Assembly (NCBI RefSeq): GCF_003614975.1
Contig: NZ_QZWI01000003.1
Location: 496,001 to 560,000, forward strand
DNA length: 64,000 bases
Direction: 5' to 3'
Source of the DNA: Rahnella bruchi
GTDB lineage: Bacteria > Pseudomonadota > Gammaproteobacteria > Enterobacterales > Enterobacteriaceae
Shown: positions 56,189 to 64,000 of the stretch, piece by piece
Numbering within the stretch: the first letter of the stretch is position 1
Layout: the number at the start of each line of letters is the position of its first letter
Notes under the pieces: generated by a model
The model's database searches: none
The model's input: the letters and a program-made list of their open reading frames with translations, nothing else
What the model was told of the DNA's origin: nothing
Translations under genes and position numbers: made by a program

Positions 56189-57357
56189 GACGGTCTCCCG
56201 ATCACCAGACTGGCGTTATTGCCGCCAAAGGCAAAAGAGTTGGATAAAATGACCGGCTTTCCCGCCATTTCGGTGGTTTCCACCAGACGGATTTCCGGCA
56301 GGCTGCTGTCCCGCGGCGTGACGCTGAAATCCTGTCGTGGCAATGCAATATTGTGCGTCAGAATAAGCCAGCTCAGCGCGGCTTCTGTTGCACCCGCCGC
56401 GCCCAGCGTATGACCGGTGAGATGTTTGGTAGAACTGCACGGGGTACGGTTGCCAAACAGCCTGTGTATTACAGCGGCTTCGACCTGATCATTGAGCGGT
56501 GTGGCAGTGCCGTGCGCATTGATGTAGCCCACATCATCGGGGCGAAGACCGGCCTGCTCTAACGCCATGTTGATAGCACGTTCTGCCCCCAGTCCTTCAG
56601 GATGCGGCGCAGACATATGCCAGGCATCCGATGATTCACCGGCACCAAGCAGGCCAATATCAGCCGGTTCGCGAGTCAGCAAAATCAGCGCTGATGCCTC
56701 ACCGATATTAATCCCGTCGCGGTTTTGGCCAAACGGCGTGCAATGTCCGCGGGAATAAGATTCCAGGCTGTTAAAGCCGTTCACCGGCATCCGGCACAAA
56801 CTGTCGGCACCACCAACCAGCGCGGCATCAGCCAGTCCGGATTCAATCAGGCGTTTTCCGCTGATAATCGCTTTCGCGCTGGAAGAACACGCTGTCGATA
56901 AAGTATAGGCGGGCCCGCTCAGATCCAGCAGTTGCGCCATAAACTGCGAAGGGTCGCCCAGTTCCTGCTGCTGATAGTCGTATCCCGCAGGGAATTTGCC
57001 ATGCTGCTGAAGATGGCGCACCGCATCCTCACCTTCAGCGATGCCAGAGGTGCTGGTACCCATCACGATCGCCACCCGATCTTTGCCATAACGGGCGACA
57101 GCATTGTTCACCGGCGCTTCAATTTGCGCCAGCGCGGCCATTAACAGCTGATTATTGCGGCTGCGATGCGCTGATAAGTCCGCCGGGATCGCAGGCAGTT
57201 CGCCGGTAACGCTGCCGAGCCACACCGGCCTGTCCTCTGTCAGCCAGCCTTTTTGCACGGTCATACCTGGCGCCATGCCCGACTTCAGGCTGGCGGCGAT
57301 TTGCGCATTGTTGTTTCCCAGCGCGTTAACCATGCCCACGGCCGAAAAGTAGATCAT
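56185..57357 (-). CDS. apeO: Beta-ketoacyl-ACP synthase (ApeO)
   Basis: Condensing enzyme of 390 residues with Cys in STACSSSAKAI, His in NAHGTATPLND and His in LTGHTLGAAGA. In E. coli ApeO works with a chain-length factor. The ATG at 57357 follows the apeN stop by one base and has GGTG upstream; an ATG at 57372 would add five residues and overlap apeN. Confidence 0.87.
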   Translation of the reverse strand: MIYFSAVGMVNALGNNNAQIAASLKSGMAPGMTVQKGWLTEDRPVWLGSVTGELPAIPADLSAHRSRNNQLLMAALAQIEAPVNNAVARYGKDRVAIVMGTSTSGIAEGEDAVRHLQQHGKFPAGYDYQQQELGDPSQFMAQLLDLSGPAYTLSTACSSSAKAIISGKRLIESGLADAALVGGADSLCRMPVNGFNSLESYSRGHCTPFGQNRDGINIGEASALILLTREPADIGLLGAGESSDAWHMSAPHPEGLGAERAINMALEQAGLRPDDVGYINAHGTATPLNDQVEAAVIHRLFGNRTPCSSTKHLTGHTLGAAGATEAALSWLILTHNIALPRQDFSVTPRDSSLPEIRLVETTEMAGKPVILSNSFAFGGNNASLVIGRPS

Positions 57358-57358
57358 G

Positions 57359-57934
57359 TTAGTCACCGACATTCTGGATAGTTATCTGGTAGTGAAACGC
57401 CATCTGAGTAATCGAAATGGGCTGACGCGTGGCGCCCTGCGCGACATAATCAATGCGGGTGACGGCATGGCCCTCGTTATCCAGTAATGTCCGGCGAAGC
57501 GGTTGCTCATCGAACGTCCAGCCCGTTGGCAACAACGGTTGCCAGCTCTGAACCGGCCAGTAGCTCAACATAATATCGGCCAGAACCTGATTTGCTGGAG
57601 GTAAACCCTCAATTTTTATCGCCTGCTCGGTGTGGATCCCCGTTTGATCGTAGACCACTTTGAACAGACGGATCCCCAGCGGGGACAATCCGGCCAGTTG
57701 CAGCGATTTGCCATCAGCATTGAGCAGCACCAGCAATGACTGCTGTTTGCCGTTGACGGTGGCCGTCAGTAGCTGTTGCTGGCTGACCGGTTTTTCCAGA
57801 ACGGGTGCGGGGAGTTTCACCTGCACGCCGCGTTTCAGCCAGGCATGGGGCTCAGTACCTGAAGGCGAATTTGTCGCACAACCGCCAAGCATTAAGATCA
57901 GAAGCGCCAGCACCGGCCACATCATTCGGGTCAT
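57359..57934 (-). CDS. apeN: DUF3261 lipoprotein (ApeN)
   Basis: 191 residues with a lipoprotein signal (lipobox LGGC, Cys19). The rest is beta-rich (RLFKVVYDQTGIHTEQAIKIEGLPP). It should sit at the membrane and help export or anchoring of the polyene lipid. Exact role unknown. It overlaps apeM by 4 bp. Confidence 0.85.
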   Translation of the reverse strand: MTRMMWPVLALLILMLGGCATNSPSGTEPHAWLKRGVQVKLPAPVLEKPVSQQQLLTATVNGKQQSLLVLLNADGKSLQLAGLSPLGIRLFKVVYDQTGIHTEQAIKIEGLPPANQVLADIMLSYWPVQSWQPLLPTGWTFDEQPLRRTLLDNEGHAVTRIDYVAQGATRQPISITQMAFHYQITIQNVGD

Positions 57935-60255
57935 TTTTTGCGTCCTCTTTTTTTAGCCGGCAAGGTCAGTGGCGACAGCAGGAAGGCGGTTAAGATACCG
58001 GCGCTCAGTACGATACCGAAACTACTGATCGCCTGTGTCGAGCTGAACACCAGCATGCCGAACGTCAGTAATGTCGTCACCACTGCCATGAAAATGGCAA
58101 ACATTGACGTCGTCGGCGTGCCGCGCGGATTAGTGAAAAACAGGGTGTAATTGATGCCAATTCCCAGCACCAGGATCAGCGCCAGCAGGGAGAAAAGATT
58201 AAGATTGTGACCGCTGAAGCCCAGCGCTGCGACGCCCATTCCGAGTGAAAGCAGTGTAGGAACGAGACAAATCAGCCCGTGCGGCAGGCGAAAACGCCAG
58301 AGATAAATAGCCGCTATAACCGCCACAGCCAGCGCCAGCAGATATGTCAGATAAACACGGTACTGCGAGAACAGGCTGCTGAATTCTGTTTTGCGGTCAA
58401 TCCAGCCGGTTCCCGGTGTGACAGCCGCCAGCGCCGCCATCGCTGCGCTATCATGAACACCATTTACCGGAATCAACGTCGCGCTGCGCCCGTCCGGCAG
58501 TGACAGCCACAACAAACGCCAGCCCTCGCTGACCACGCTGTTAAGCCACTGCGGCACATCAACCGTTTGCGCACTGAGATCGGGTGTTGTCACCGTCACT
58601 CCCGCCTGTTGTAACTGCGCAATAATTTGCGGGGCGCGCTGGCGGAGCAGTAATAAGTCGCGCTGCTGTTGTGCCTGTGAAGGCAGGCTGAGCGCACGGA
58701 AACCGTCAATCACCCCTTTATCTTTAATTTGCACCAGCTTTGGCCGCAGGGCTTCCAGACGTTGCAGTGTCTGCTCGGCGTTATCGCCATACACCACCAG
58801 CCATTTCTGGTCGTTCGTCTGTCCGGTGAGCGCGGCTATCTGCTGCTCCTGCTGCTGAAGATCCGCCGGAAGGGATTGCAGATCGGCGATGTCGTCGTTG
58901 ATCTTCAGCCGCGATATTCCGGTCAACACCAGCACTAAAATCAGTAATGGCAAGCCAATGCGCACAGCCTTGCGACTGCGCCACGCCAGCAACCAGCGCA
59001 TGATAATCGCCAGCCCCGGTGTCGGTCCGACCGGCAAACGCTTCGACAAATACGGATACCAGCACATCACGGTGATACAGGCGGCGCTCAGCCCGGCAGC
59101 GGCAAAAACAGCCAGCTGTTGCAGGCCGGGGAACGGCGAAATCAGCAACATCAGATAGGCAGCCACAGTGGTCAGCAGCGCCACAGATAAGGCGGGGAAC
59201 AGTTTTTTCAGGCTTTCCAGCGGGGAATTAACCTCACCGTGTACTCGCCGTTCAGTCAGGAAATACAGCGTATAATCGGCGGAAATGCCGACAATGCTGG
59301 TACTCAGCACCAGCGTCATCACGTGAATTTCGCCAAACACCCACAGGGTAAAAACGGTGCCCGACAGCGCGCCGATAGCGATAGAAAGCAGACTGAGCAG
59401 CAACGGCAGGACCGAACGGAACATCAGTAAGATCAGCGCAAACACGCCAATGACCGATGCGACGCCAATGGTGGACAGGTCGTGCTGCGCCTGCTGGCTG
59501 GCATAATGACTGTAGAAAATCGTCCCGCGCTCGAGAACTTTTGCCCCCGGCCAGCGTGTTTCAAAGGCCTGCTTCACTGCACTGAGCGCCGCCACCGTCT
59601 GTTTCGCGGAGGTGATGTCATACGATGACGCTTTCAGTTCACCGTGCAGCAGATACCAATTACGACCGTTTTTATCACGGGCCATCAGCCAGCCCTGATC
59701 CAGGGTCATACCGGCGCTGTTCTGCTGCTGAGCCATTTGAGAAGCACGCACCAGCAGCAATGGATCATTTGCCAGTTCTTTACCGCTGACACCTGCAAAT
59801 GCCGAGTAAACCTGGCCAAGGATCCACTGACTTTGCGTTTCAGCACCTGATTTCAGACGCTGGCGGGTCGCGTCATCGAGCAATGCATTGCGATGCAGGA
59901 AAAAGAAAGTGCCCCACTCCTGCTGACGCTGCGCATCCATCGGTCCGGCGACCTGACTCAGTTCCGGCAAAGTTTGCAGTTGTCTGAGCCAGTCATCAGC
60001 GGGCCGGACTCCGGCACCCGGCGGCGGGCTGACCAGCCACATCAGTTGCCTGTCCAGCCGTTGGGTAAATCCGTCAGAAAACGCCTGCGGAATATCCGCC
60101 GTCTGCTGCTCAGGCAAAAGCGCCAGCACGCTGCTGTTAATCTGACTGCGCGGCAGTAACCAGAACAGTGCCGCCACCAGCAGCGCGATAATCAGCAGCC
60201 AGCTTTGCGCCAGTTTTCTGTGAAGATCAGGATGCAAAATGGCGTTTCTCGGCAT
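57931..60255 (-). CDS. apeM: MMPL/RND-type exporter (ApeM)
   Basis: A 774-residue inner-membrane transporter with two repeats of about six transmembrane helices, each preceded by a large periplasmic loop. The helix-4 motif GISADYTLYFLTERR in the first half and GIGINYTLFFTNPRG in the second is the MMPL signature. Expected to move the aryl polyene lipid toward the outer membrane. Its start overlaps apeL by 29 bp. Confidence 0.9.
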   Translation of the reverse strand: MPRNAILHPDLHRKLAQSWLLIIALLVAALFWLLPRSQINSSVLALLPEQQTADIPQAFSDGFTQRLDRQLMWLVSPPPGAGVRPADDWLRQLQTLPELSQVAGPMDAQRQQEWGTFFFLHRNALLDDATRQRLKSGAETQSQWILGQVYSAFAGVSGKELANDPLLLVRASQMAQQQNSAGMTLDQGWLMARDKNGRNWYLLHGELKASSYDITSAKQTVAALSAVKQAFETRWPGAKVLERGTIFYSHYASQQAQHDLSTIGVASVIGVFALILLMFRSVLPLLLSLLSIAIGALSGTVFTLWVFGEIHVMTLVLSTSIVGISADYTLYFLTERRVHGEVNSPLESLKKLFPALSVALLTTVAAYLMLLISPFPGLQQLAVFAAAGLSAACITVMCWYPYLSKRLPVGPTPGLAIIMRWLLAWRSRKAVRIGLPLLILVLVLTGISRLKINDDIADLQSLPADLQQQEQQIAALTGQTNDQKWLVVYGDNAEQTLQRLEALRPKLVQIKDKGVIDGFRALSLPSQAQQQRDLLLLRQRAPQIIAQLQQAGVTVTTPDLSAQTVDVPQWLNSVVSEGWRLLWLSLPDGRSATLIPVNGVHDSAAMAALAAVTPGTGWIDRKTEFSSLFSQYRVYLTYLLALAVAVIAAIYLWRFRLPHGLICLVPTLLSLGMGVAALGFSGHNLNLFSLLALILVLGIGINYTLFFTNPRGTPTTSMFAIFMAVVTTLLTFGMLVFSSTQAISSFGIVLSAGILTAFLLSPLTLPAKKRGRKK

Positions 60256-60832
60256 CGGTCAGCGTGGCTGGCGTCGTTTTCTGATTGAAGAAACGAATGT
60301 GTGTAGCATCCCCCTGCATATCGTCAATATCGATATTGTTCAGGAAGGTTTCGCCATTGAGCGTGATACTGCGGAACAGACGGTTCAGCGGCGACACTTT
60401 CGGCGTCAGGATGAGTTTCCATGCGCCATTGCCCAGATCGGTAAAATTGAGAGAGAAGTTTTCTTCCAGCACCTTGCGGTCTGCGTGGAACAGCGCGCTC
60501 AGCAGGGAGTTAAACTGGAACATCTGCGGGTTATTTTCCGCCGTCACCACCTGCGGTTCCTGACCTGCCATGATTTGCACCATGCGTTTTTCGGTCAGCA
60601 ATAAGGTCAGACTGAACGGTTTTTCCTGTTGCCACCATAGCCCCTGCTGCTGCGCAATCAGCAGGTTCCCGCTGGAATTGAGCGGTTGCGCCATCCCGCT
60701 GATAGTTCTTTGCTGAGAAAAATCAGCACGCAACACTGGCACCTGGCTGAAGCGCAGTTGCAATTCTTCCAGCGTGACCGCGTGTGCGCTTACGCTGAAA
60801 ATGGTCATAACAAGGAGCAGAAAGGCTTTCAC
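60227..60832 (-). CDS. apeL: LolA-like periplasmic carrier (ApeL)
   Basis: 201 residues with a signal peptide ending VSAHA-V (about residue 18) and a LolA-like beta-sheet fold (LRADFSQQRTISGMAQPLNSSGNLLI). By analogy with LolA it could carry the lipid across the periplasm. It overlaps apeK by 4 bp. Confidence 0.86.
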   Translation of the reverse strand: MKAFLLLVMTIFSVSAHAVTLEELQLRFSQVPVLRADFSQQRTISGMAQPLNSSGNLLIAQQQGLWWQQEKPFSLTLLLTEKRMVQIMAGQEPQVVTAENNPQMFQFNSLLSALFHADRKVLEENFSLNFTDLGNGAWKLILTPKVSPLNRLFRSITLNGETFLNNIDIDDMQGDATHIRFFNQKTTPATLTDAEKRHFAS

Positions 60833-61272
60833 AGGCTGACTCCTGTTTTATCAAAAAGTACCTGCGGCGAGACAAAACACATTTCTTTCGTAACGGCGTC
60901 CACCGCGACCTGCAATGTATAACCTGTTGTCGTGCGTTTACCGGTTTCGATATCGTAAATCTGATAGCCGATGCGCAGACGATTCTCGATTTCCTCAAGC
61001 TGAGCATGAACCGCAATACGCTGCTCAAAGAGCACCGGCGCGATATATTTCAGGCGGGTATCGACTATTGGCCAGACATAACCCGACGCTTCCATCTGAC
61101 GGTAGCCGTAATCAAATTGCTTAAGTAACTGCTCGCGCGCAACTTCCAGATAACGGAAATAATTGCCGTGCCAGACTACGCCCATCGCGTCGGCATCATG
61201 AAAAGGCACCGTAATTTCAACGCGGGTAGAAAATCGCGGATCGTTAAAACGCGGGTCAAGTTTGGAAGTCAT
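60829..61272 (-). CDS. apeK: 4HBT-type thioesterase (ApeK)
   Basis: 147-residue hotdog thioesterase with the YbgC-like active-site segment DADAMGVVWHGNYFRYLE. The ATG at 61272 lies one base after the apeJ stop; longer in-frame readings run into apeJ. Likely releases or hydrolyses the starter or product thioester. Confidence 0.87.
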   Translation of the reverse strand: MTSKLDPRFNDPRFSTRVEITVPFHDADAMGVVWHGNYFRYLEVAREQLLKQFDYGYRQMEASGYVWPIVDTRLKYIAPVLFEQRIAVHAQLEEIENRLRIGYQIYDIETGKRTTTGYTLQVAVDAVTKEMCFVSPQVLFDKTGVSL

Positions 61273-61273
61273 A

Positions 61274-62995
61274 TCAGTCAGGTTTCCTGTCAGGGGCGAC
61301 ATCCGCGGGATGCTGCCAGAAATCATAAAAATTGAACCAGTCGTGCGGTGCCAGCAGGCTGTAATGTTCAAGCCGTGCGGCATAGTGATCGACGGCGGCC
61401 TGAAGCGCGGGCAGACGATTGGCACGTGGCAGGATCAGCGGATCGGCAAAAGATTCGCAGTAAATATGCAACTGCTGTTGCTGCATGATGCCAAACATCA
61501 GCATCACCGGCGCACGAAGCGCCGCGGCAAGGATAAAAGGCCCCTGCGGGAAGGCGGCGGGCTTGCCCAGAAACTCGCTGCAAATGACGCGGGAATGTTC
61601 GCCACGCTGATGCTGGCTGGCTGACGTCCGGTCGCCGACAATCGCCACCCATTCACCGGCATCCAATTTTTCCTGCAATAAGATGGCTGTCTCAGGGCCC
61701 ATCTGGCTCACCTGAATCAGGTTAACCACCGCCTGCGGATTAATTTCTTTCATCACCTGATTGAACCGCTCGGCGTGTTCGGTAAATACCAACGCGTTGA
61801 CAGTCACGCGGTGATTGAGCGCGCCAATCGCCCGGCAGGATTCGATATCGCCCAGATGCGAGGCGAGGATCAACGTTCCGCGGCCAGAGGCAATATGCGA
61901 TTCGCAAATTTCGGGATTCACCAGCACCGCATCGGTCAGGGTTTTATCGCCCTGCCAGCTCGCCAGTTTACTCAGCATTGATTCACCGAAACGCATGAAA
62001 TGGCGGAACGTGCTCAGCGGATAAGGCAGGGAAATATCGCGTTCTGCGGCGGTGATACGGACACGCTCAAGCCAGTCCGCAGAGGCATTGCGCTGTGTAC
62101 GCCCGGTCAGCCAGAAATAGGTGATTACCGGATAAAGTAGCAGGCGAAAAGCCCGATAGCCCAGCGTCCGGTAAACCGCCAGCATCAGGCGAATGCCCCA
62201 TAATCCTTTGCGTTCCTGCGTTGCGGACCAGTGTTCAGGCCTGTTTTTACGCTGACGCAGCAAATAAGGAATGCGCGATAACATGCCAAAAAACAGCCGG
62301 GTATGCATCCACGAAATTTTTACATTGTCTTTCACGGCATCGAAATGCGAAAGGCCGTCTTCGGGATAAGTGACCCGCGTAGGCAGGAAGCGGCTGCGCG
62401 TGCCCTGCCAGTAAAGACGCACCATGATTTCCGTATCGAAATCCATCCGCAAACCCAGCGTCTTTTTCTCCATCAGTTGCAGGCAAGGCTTAAGCGGATA
62501 AACGCGAAAACCGCACATGCTGTCCTTTAATGCGAATGACAGGGTTTCGACCCATACCCAGAAATGCGTGATATAGCGACCATAGAGGCGCGATTTGGGC
62601 ACGCTTTCATCGTAAATCGGCTGACCCGATATCAGACAATCCGGGTAGCGTTTTGCTTCCGCCAGCATCGCCGGGACGTCGGAAAGCTGATGCTGACCGT
62701 CGGCATCTACCTGTAGCGCGTGAGTGAAGCCTTTTTCGGCGGCCAGTCGCAGCGCCGCTATCACCGCTGCACCTTTCCCCTGATTTGCCGGAAGACGCGC
62801 CAGGCTCATCCAGGGCGTCACACAGGCCAGTCGTTGTAACTCATCAGCCGTTTGCGCGTCACTGCCATCGTCCACCACAATACAGGGCAGACCGGATGGC
62901 AGGAGGCTTTCCAGAACACCAGCCATCATCGGCCCGTGGTTGTAACAGGGAATAATCAGGCAGGGAGAAAAAGTATCTGGCGGCATCATGGACAT
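61274..62995 (-). CDS. apeJ: Glycosyltransferase-acyltransferase fusion (ApeJ)
   Basis: A 573-residue two-domain protein. Residues 1-230 are a GT2 glycosyltransferase (VVDDGSDAQT near 40 and the DxD-like QVDADGQHQ near 95). Residues 290-570 are an LpxL-like acyltransferase with the HX4E motif in ASHLGDIESCR and GDRTSASQHQRGEHS. Together they could build or acylate the lipid anchor of the polyene. It overlaps apeI by 10 bp. Confidence 0.87.
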   Translation of the reverse strand: MSMMPPDTFSPCLIIPCYNHGPMMAGVLESLLPSGLPCIVVDDGSDAQTADELQRLACVTPWMSLARLPANQGKGAAVIAALRLAAEKGFTHALQVDADGQHQLSDVPAMLAEAKRYPDCLISGQPIYDESVPKSRLYGRYITHFWVWVETLSFALKDSMCGFRVYPLKPCLQLMEKKTLGLRMDFDTEIMVRLYWQGTRSRFLPTRVTYPEDGLSHFDAVKDNVKISWMHTRLFFGMLSRIPYLLRQRKNRPEHWSATQERKGLWGIRLMLAVYRTLGYRAFRLLLYPVITYFWLTGRTQRNASADWLERVRITAAERDISLPYPLSTFRHFMRFGESMLSKLASWQGDKTLTDAVLVNPEICESHIASGRGTLILASHLGDIESCRAIGALNHRVTVNALVFTEHAERFNQVMKEINPQAVVNLIQVSQMGPETAILLQEKLDAGEWVAIVGDRTSASQHQRGEHSRVICSEFLGKPAAFPQGPFILAAALRAPVMLMFGIMQQQQLHIYCESFADPLILPRANRLPALQAAVDHYAARLEHYSLLAPHDWFNFYDFWQHPADVAPDRKPD

Positions 62996-63330
62996 AATGT
63001 GATTTTTCCACTACTGGCGACGGTATCACCCACGATGTAACGAAATACCAGCCGGTGTTTTTCTTCCAGCCAGTCGATCTGCAAATCCACCGTTTCTTCA
63101 GGTAATAGAGGTCGCTGGAATTTCACCACTTCCATTCCGGCAAACGCGTTATTCATCCCCAGGATCTCTTCTGCGTAGATCATGACCCAGTTCACCTGCG
63201 TCACGCCAGGAAGGATTGGCGAAGACGGGAAATGGCCTTCAAACCAGAATAAACCGGCAGGCAATGTGAGCGTAAGAAGCAGGCTGTTTTCGCCATTGAG
63301 TTGCTGATTTAGCACGTCAGGCATAATCAT
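62986..63330 (-). CDS. apeI: Hotdog-fold dehydratase (ApeI)
   Basis: 114-residue FabA/FabZ-like protein with GHFPSSPILPGVTQVNW, the His and Gly motif of the dehydratase family. Should dehydrate beta-hydroxyacyl-ACP intermediates of the polyene. It overlaps apeH by 4 bp and apeJ by 10 bp. Confidence 0.88.
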   Translation of the reverse strand: MIMPDVLNQQLNGENSLLLTLTLPAGLFWFEGHFPSSPILPGVTQVNWVMIYAEEILGMNNAFAGMEVVKFQRPLLPEETVDLQIDWLEEKHRLVFRYIVGDTVASSGKITLCP

Positions 63331-64000
63331 AAAAACATTTCCTGTATTTCAGCAGCCGAGCGTTTGCCTTGCTGGTTAAGGGGGATCACCGGAACTATGC
63401 GCCAGTATCGCGGCAGCGCGACAGGAGATATCCAGCTGCGCAGCGTCTGCCGGAGGTTTTCCAGCAGCGCCGCCTGACCTTGCGAATCCAAAAATTGTTC
63501 TCCGCTGCGGCTTAACACCAGTACAGCAGCCACATAAACCCTGCCGCGTTTTTCAACAGTCAGCACACTGGCTTCCGACAGAAAATCCAACTGACATAAG
63601 CGTTGCTCAATCTCAGTCAGGGAAACACGTTGCTCCGCGATTTTCACAATCCGATCTTTGCGACCCAGCAACTCAAAATGGCGCGGATCGGAGGGGAACA
63701 TTCTTATGTCATCGCTGAGCGTGAAACTGCCGGAAGGTGAGATCAGCGGCGAAACCAGAGAAGTATTGCCATCCGGACGGGGCGAAAATGTGATATCACC
63801 AAAAAGCGTCCAGACCTCATCGGGTTGATGTTGCCGGCGAAAAGCGATAATACCCGTCTCGGTCGTGCCATAAATTTCCGTCGGCAAATCACCACAGGTA
63901 CGTTCTACTAACCGGGCGGCGGCATTCTTCAGCGGTCCGCCGGCAGAAAAAACATGGCGGAGTTTTTTCATATTCAGCGCCGGATCCAGCCTTTCAAGAA
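63327..64000 (-). CDS. apeH: Acyl-CoA/ACP synthetase (ApeH), partial
   Basis: C-terminal ~224 residues of an adenylate-forming ligase; the gene continues past the right edge. Visible motifs are the A5-like IYGTTETG, LSDDIRMFPSDPRHFELLGRKDRIVK (A7-A8) and the terminal LNQQGKRSAAEI with the catalytic Lys (A10). Presumably loads an aryl acid starter onto the carrier protein. No N-terminal part is in the window. Confidence 0.86.
   Translation of the reverse strand, partial: LERLDPALNMKKLRHVFSAGGPLKNAAARLVERTCGDLPTEIYGTTETGIIAFRRQHQPDEVWTLFGDITFSPRPDGNTSLVSPLISPSGSFTLSDDIRMFPSDPRHFELLGRKDRIVKIAEQRVSLTEIEQRLCQLDFLSEASVLTVEKRGRVYVAAVLVLSRSGEQFLDSQGQAALLENLRQTLRSWISPVALPRYWRIVPVIPLNQQGKRSAAEIQEMFL

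Noticed and set aside
1-64000. CRISPR arrays, insertion sequences, prophage genes
   Set aside because: No regularly spaced direct repeats, transposase, integrase or phage structural genes were found.

Overview
The window is chromosomal DNA from a gammaproteobacterium of the order Enterobacterales. Gene order around dinB, dpaA/yafK, yafJ, gmhA and fadE, and around dnaQ, tRNA-Asp, rnhA, yafS, gloB, mltD, yafD, yafC and dkgB, is that of the Escherichia coli core, and an ERIC-type repeat is present. Between these core blocks lie a methionine-salvage (mtn) cluster, a Klebsiella-type purine-ring catabolism (hpx) cluster, an agmatine cluster and an aryl-polyene (ape) cluster. This mix fits Rahnella, Serratia or related Yersiniaceae best; the genus is inference.

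Layout. 1-8.4 kb: dinB (cut by the left edge) with a LexA box, dpaA, yafJ, gmhA, fadE with a FadR-like site, an ERIC element, a RafY-like glycoporin and yehS. 8.4-15.3 kb: methionine salvage (mtnK, mtnA, mtnBCD, ybdL, yafV) with MetJ boxes. Inside it, at 10.84-11.31 kb, is a compact locus that looks like a type I toxin-antitoxin module: a 41-codon membrane-peptide gene on the minus strand and a divergent ~97-nt sRNA whose 5' end can pair over 20 nt with the peptide mRNA leader. 15.4-19.1 kb: an unrecognised Cys-rich protein with a deaminase zinc motif, a DUF1993 protein, and a CTP-synthase-like glutaminase domain that has lost its catalytic Cys and His. 19.1-34.7 kb: the hpx cluster, from hydroxyisourate through allantoin, allantoate, ureidoglycine, oxalurate and oxamate to oxalate, with an ABC transporter, an NCS1 permease, RpiR and GntR regulators, sigma-54/NtrC sites and repeated GntR operators. 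The urate-forming and urate-oxidising genes are not in the window.

34.7-46.6 kb: tRNA-Asp, dnaQ, then an aguA-aguB-permease-lysR block separating dnaQ from rnhA (neighbours in E. coli). After rnhA comes an AT-rich block with a MarT/CadC-like regulator and its FidL-like partner, a stand-alone winged-helix protein, a chemoreceptor and an orphan. 46.6-53 kb: gloB, mltD, yafD, an MFS exporter, yafC and dkgB. 53-64 kb: a tightly overlapping minus-strand operon apeH-I-J-K-L-M-N-O-P-Q-R plus a phosphopantetheinyl transferase; it runs off the right edge within apeH.

No CRISPR array, insertion sequence, integrase or replication origin was seen. All functional assignments are from reading the translated sequence and motifs; no database search was run.
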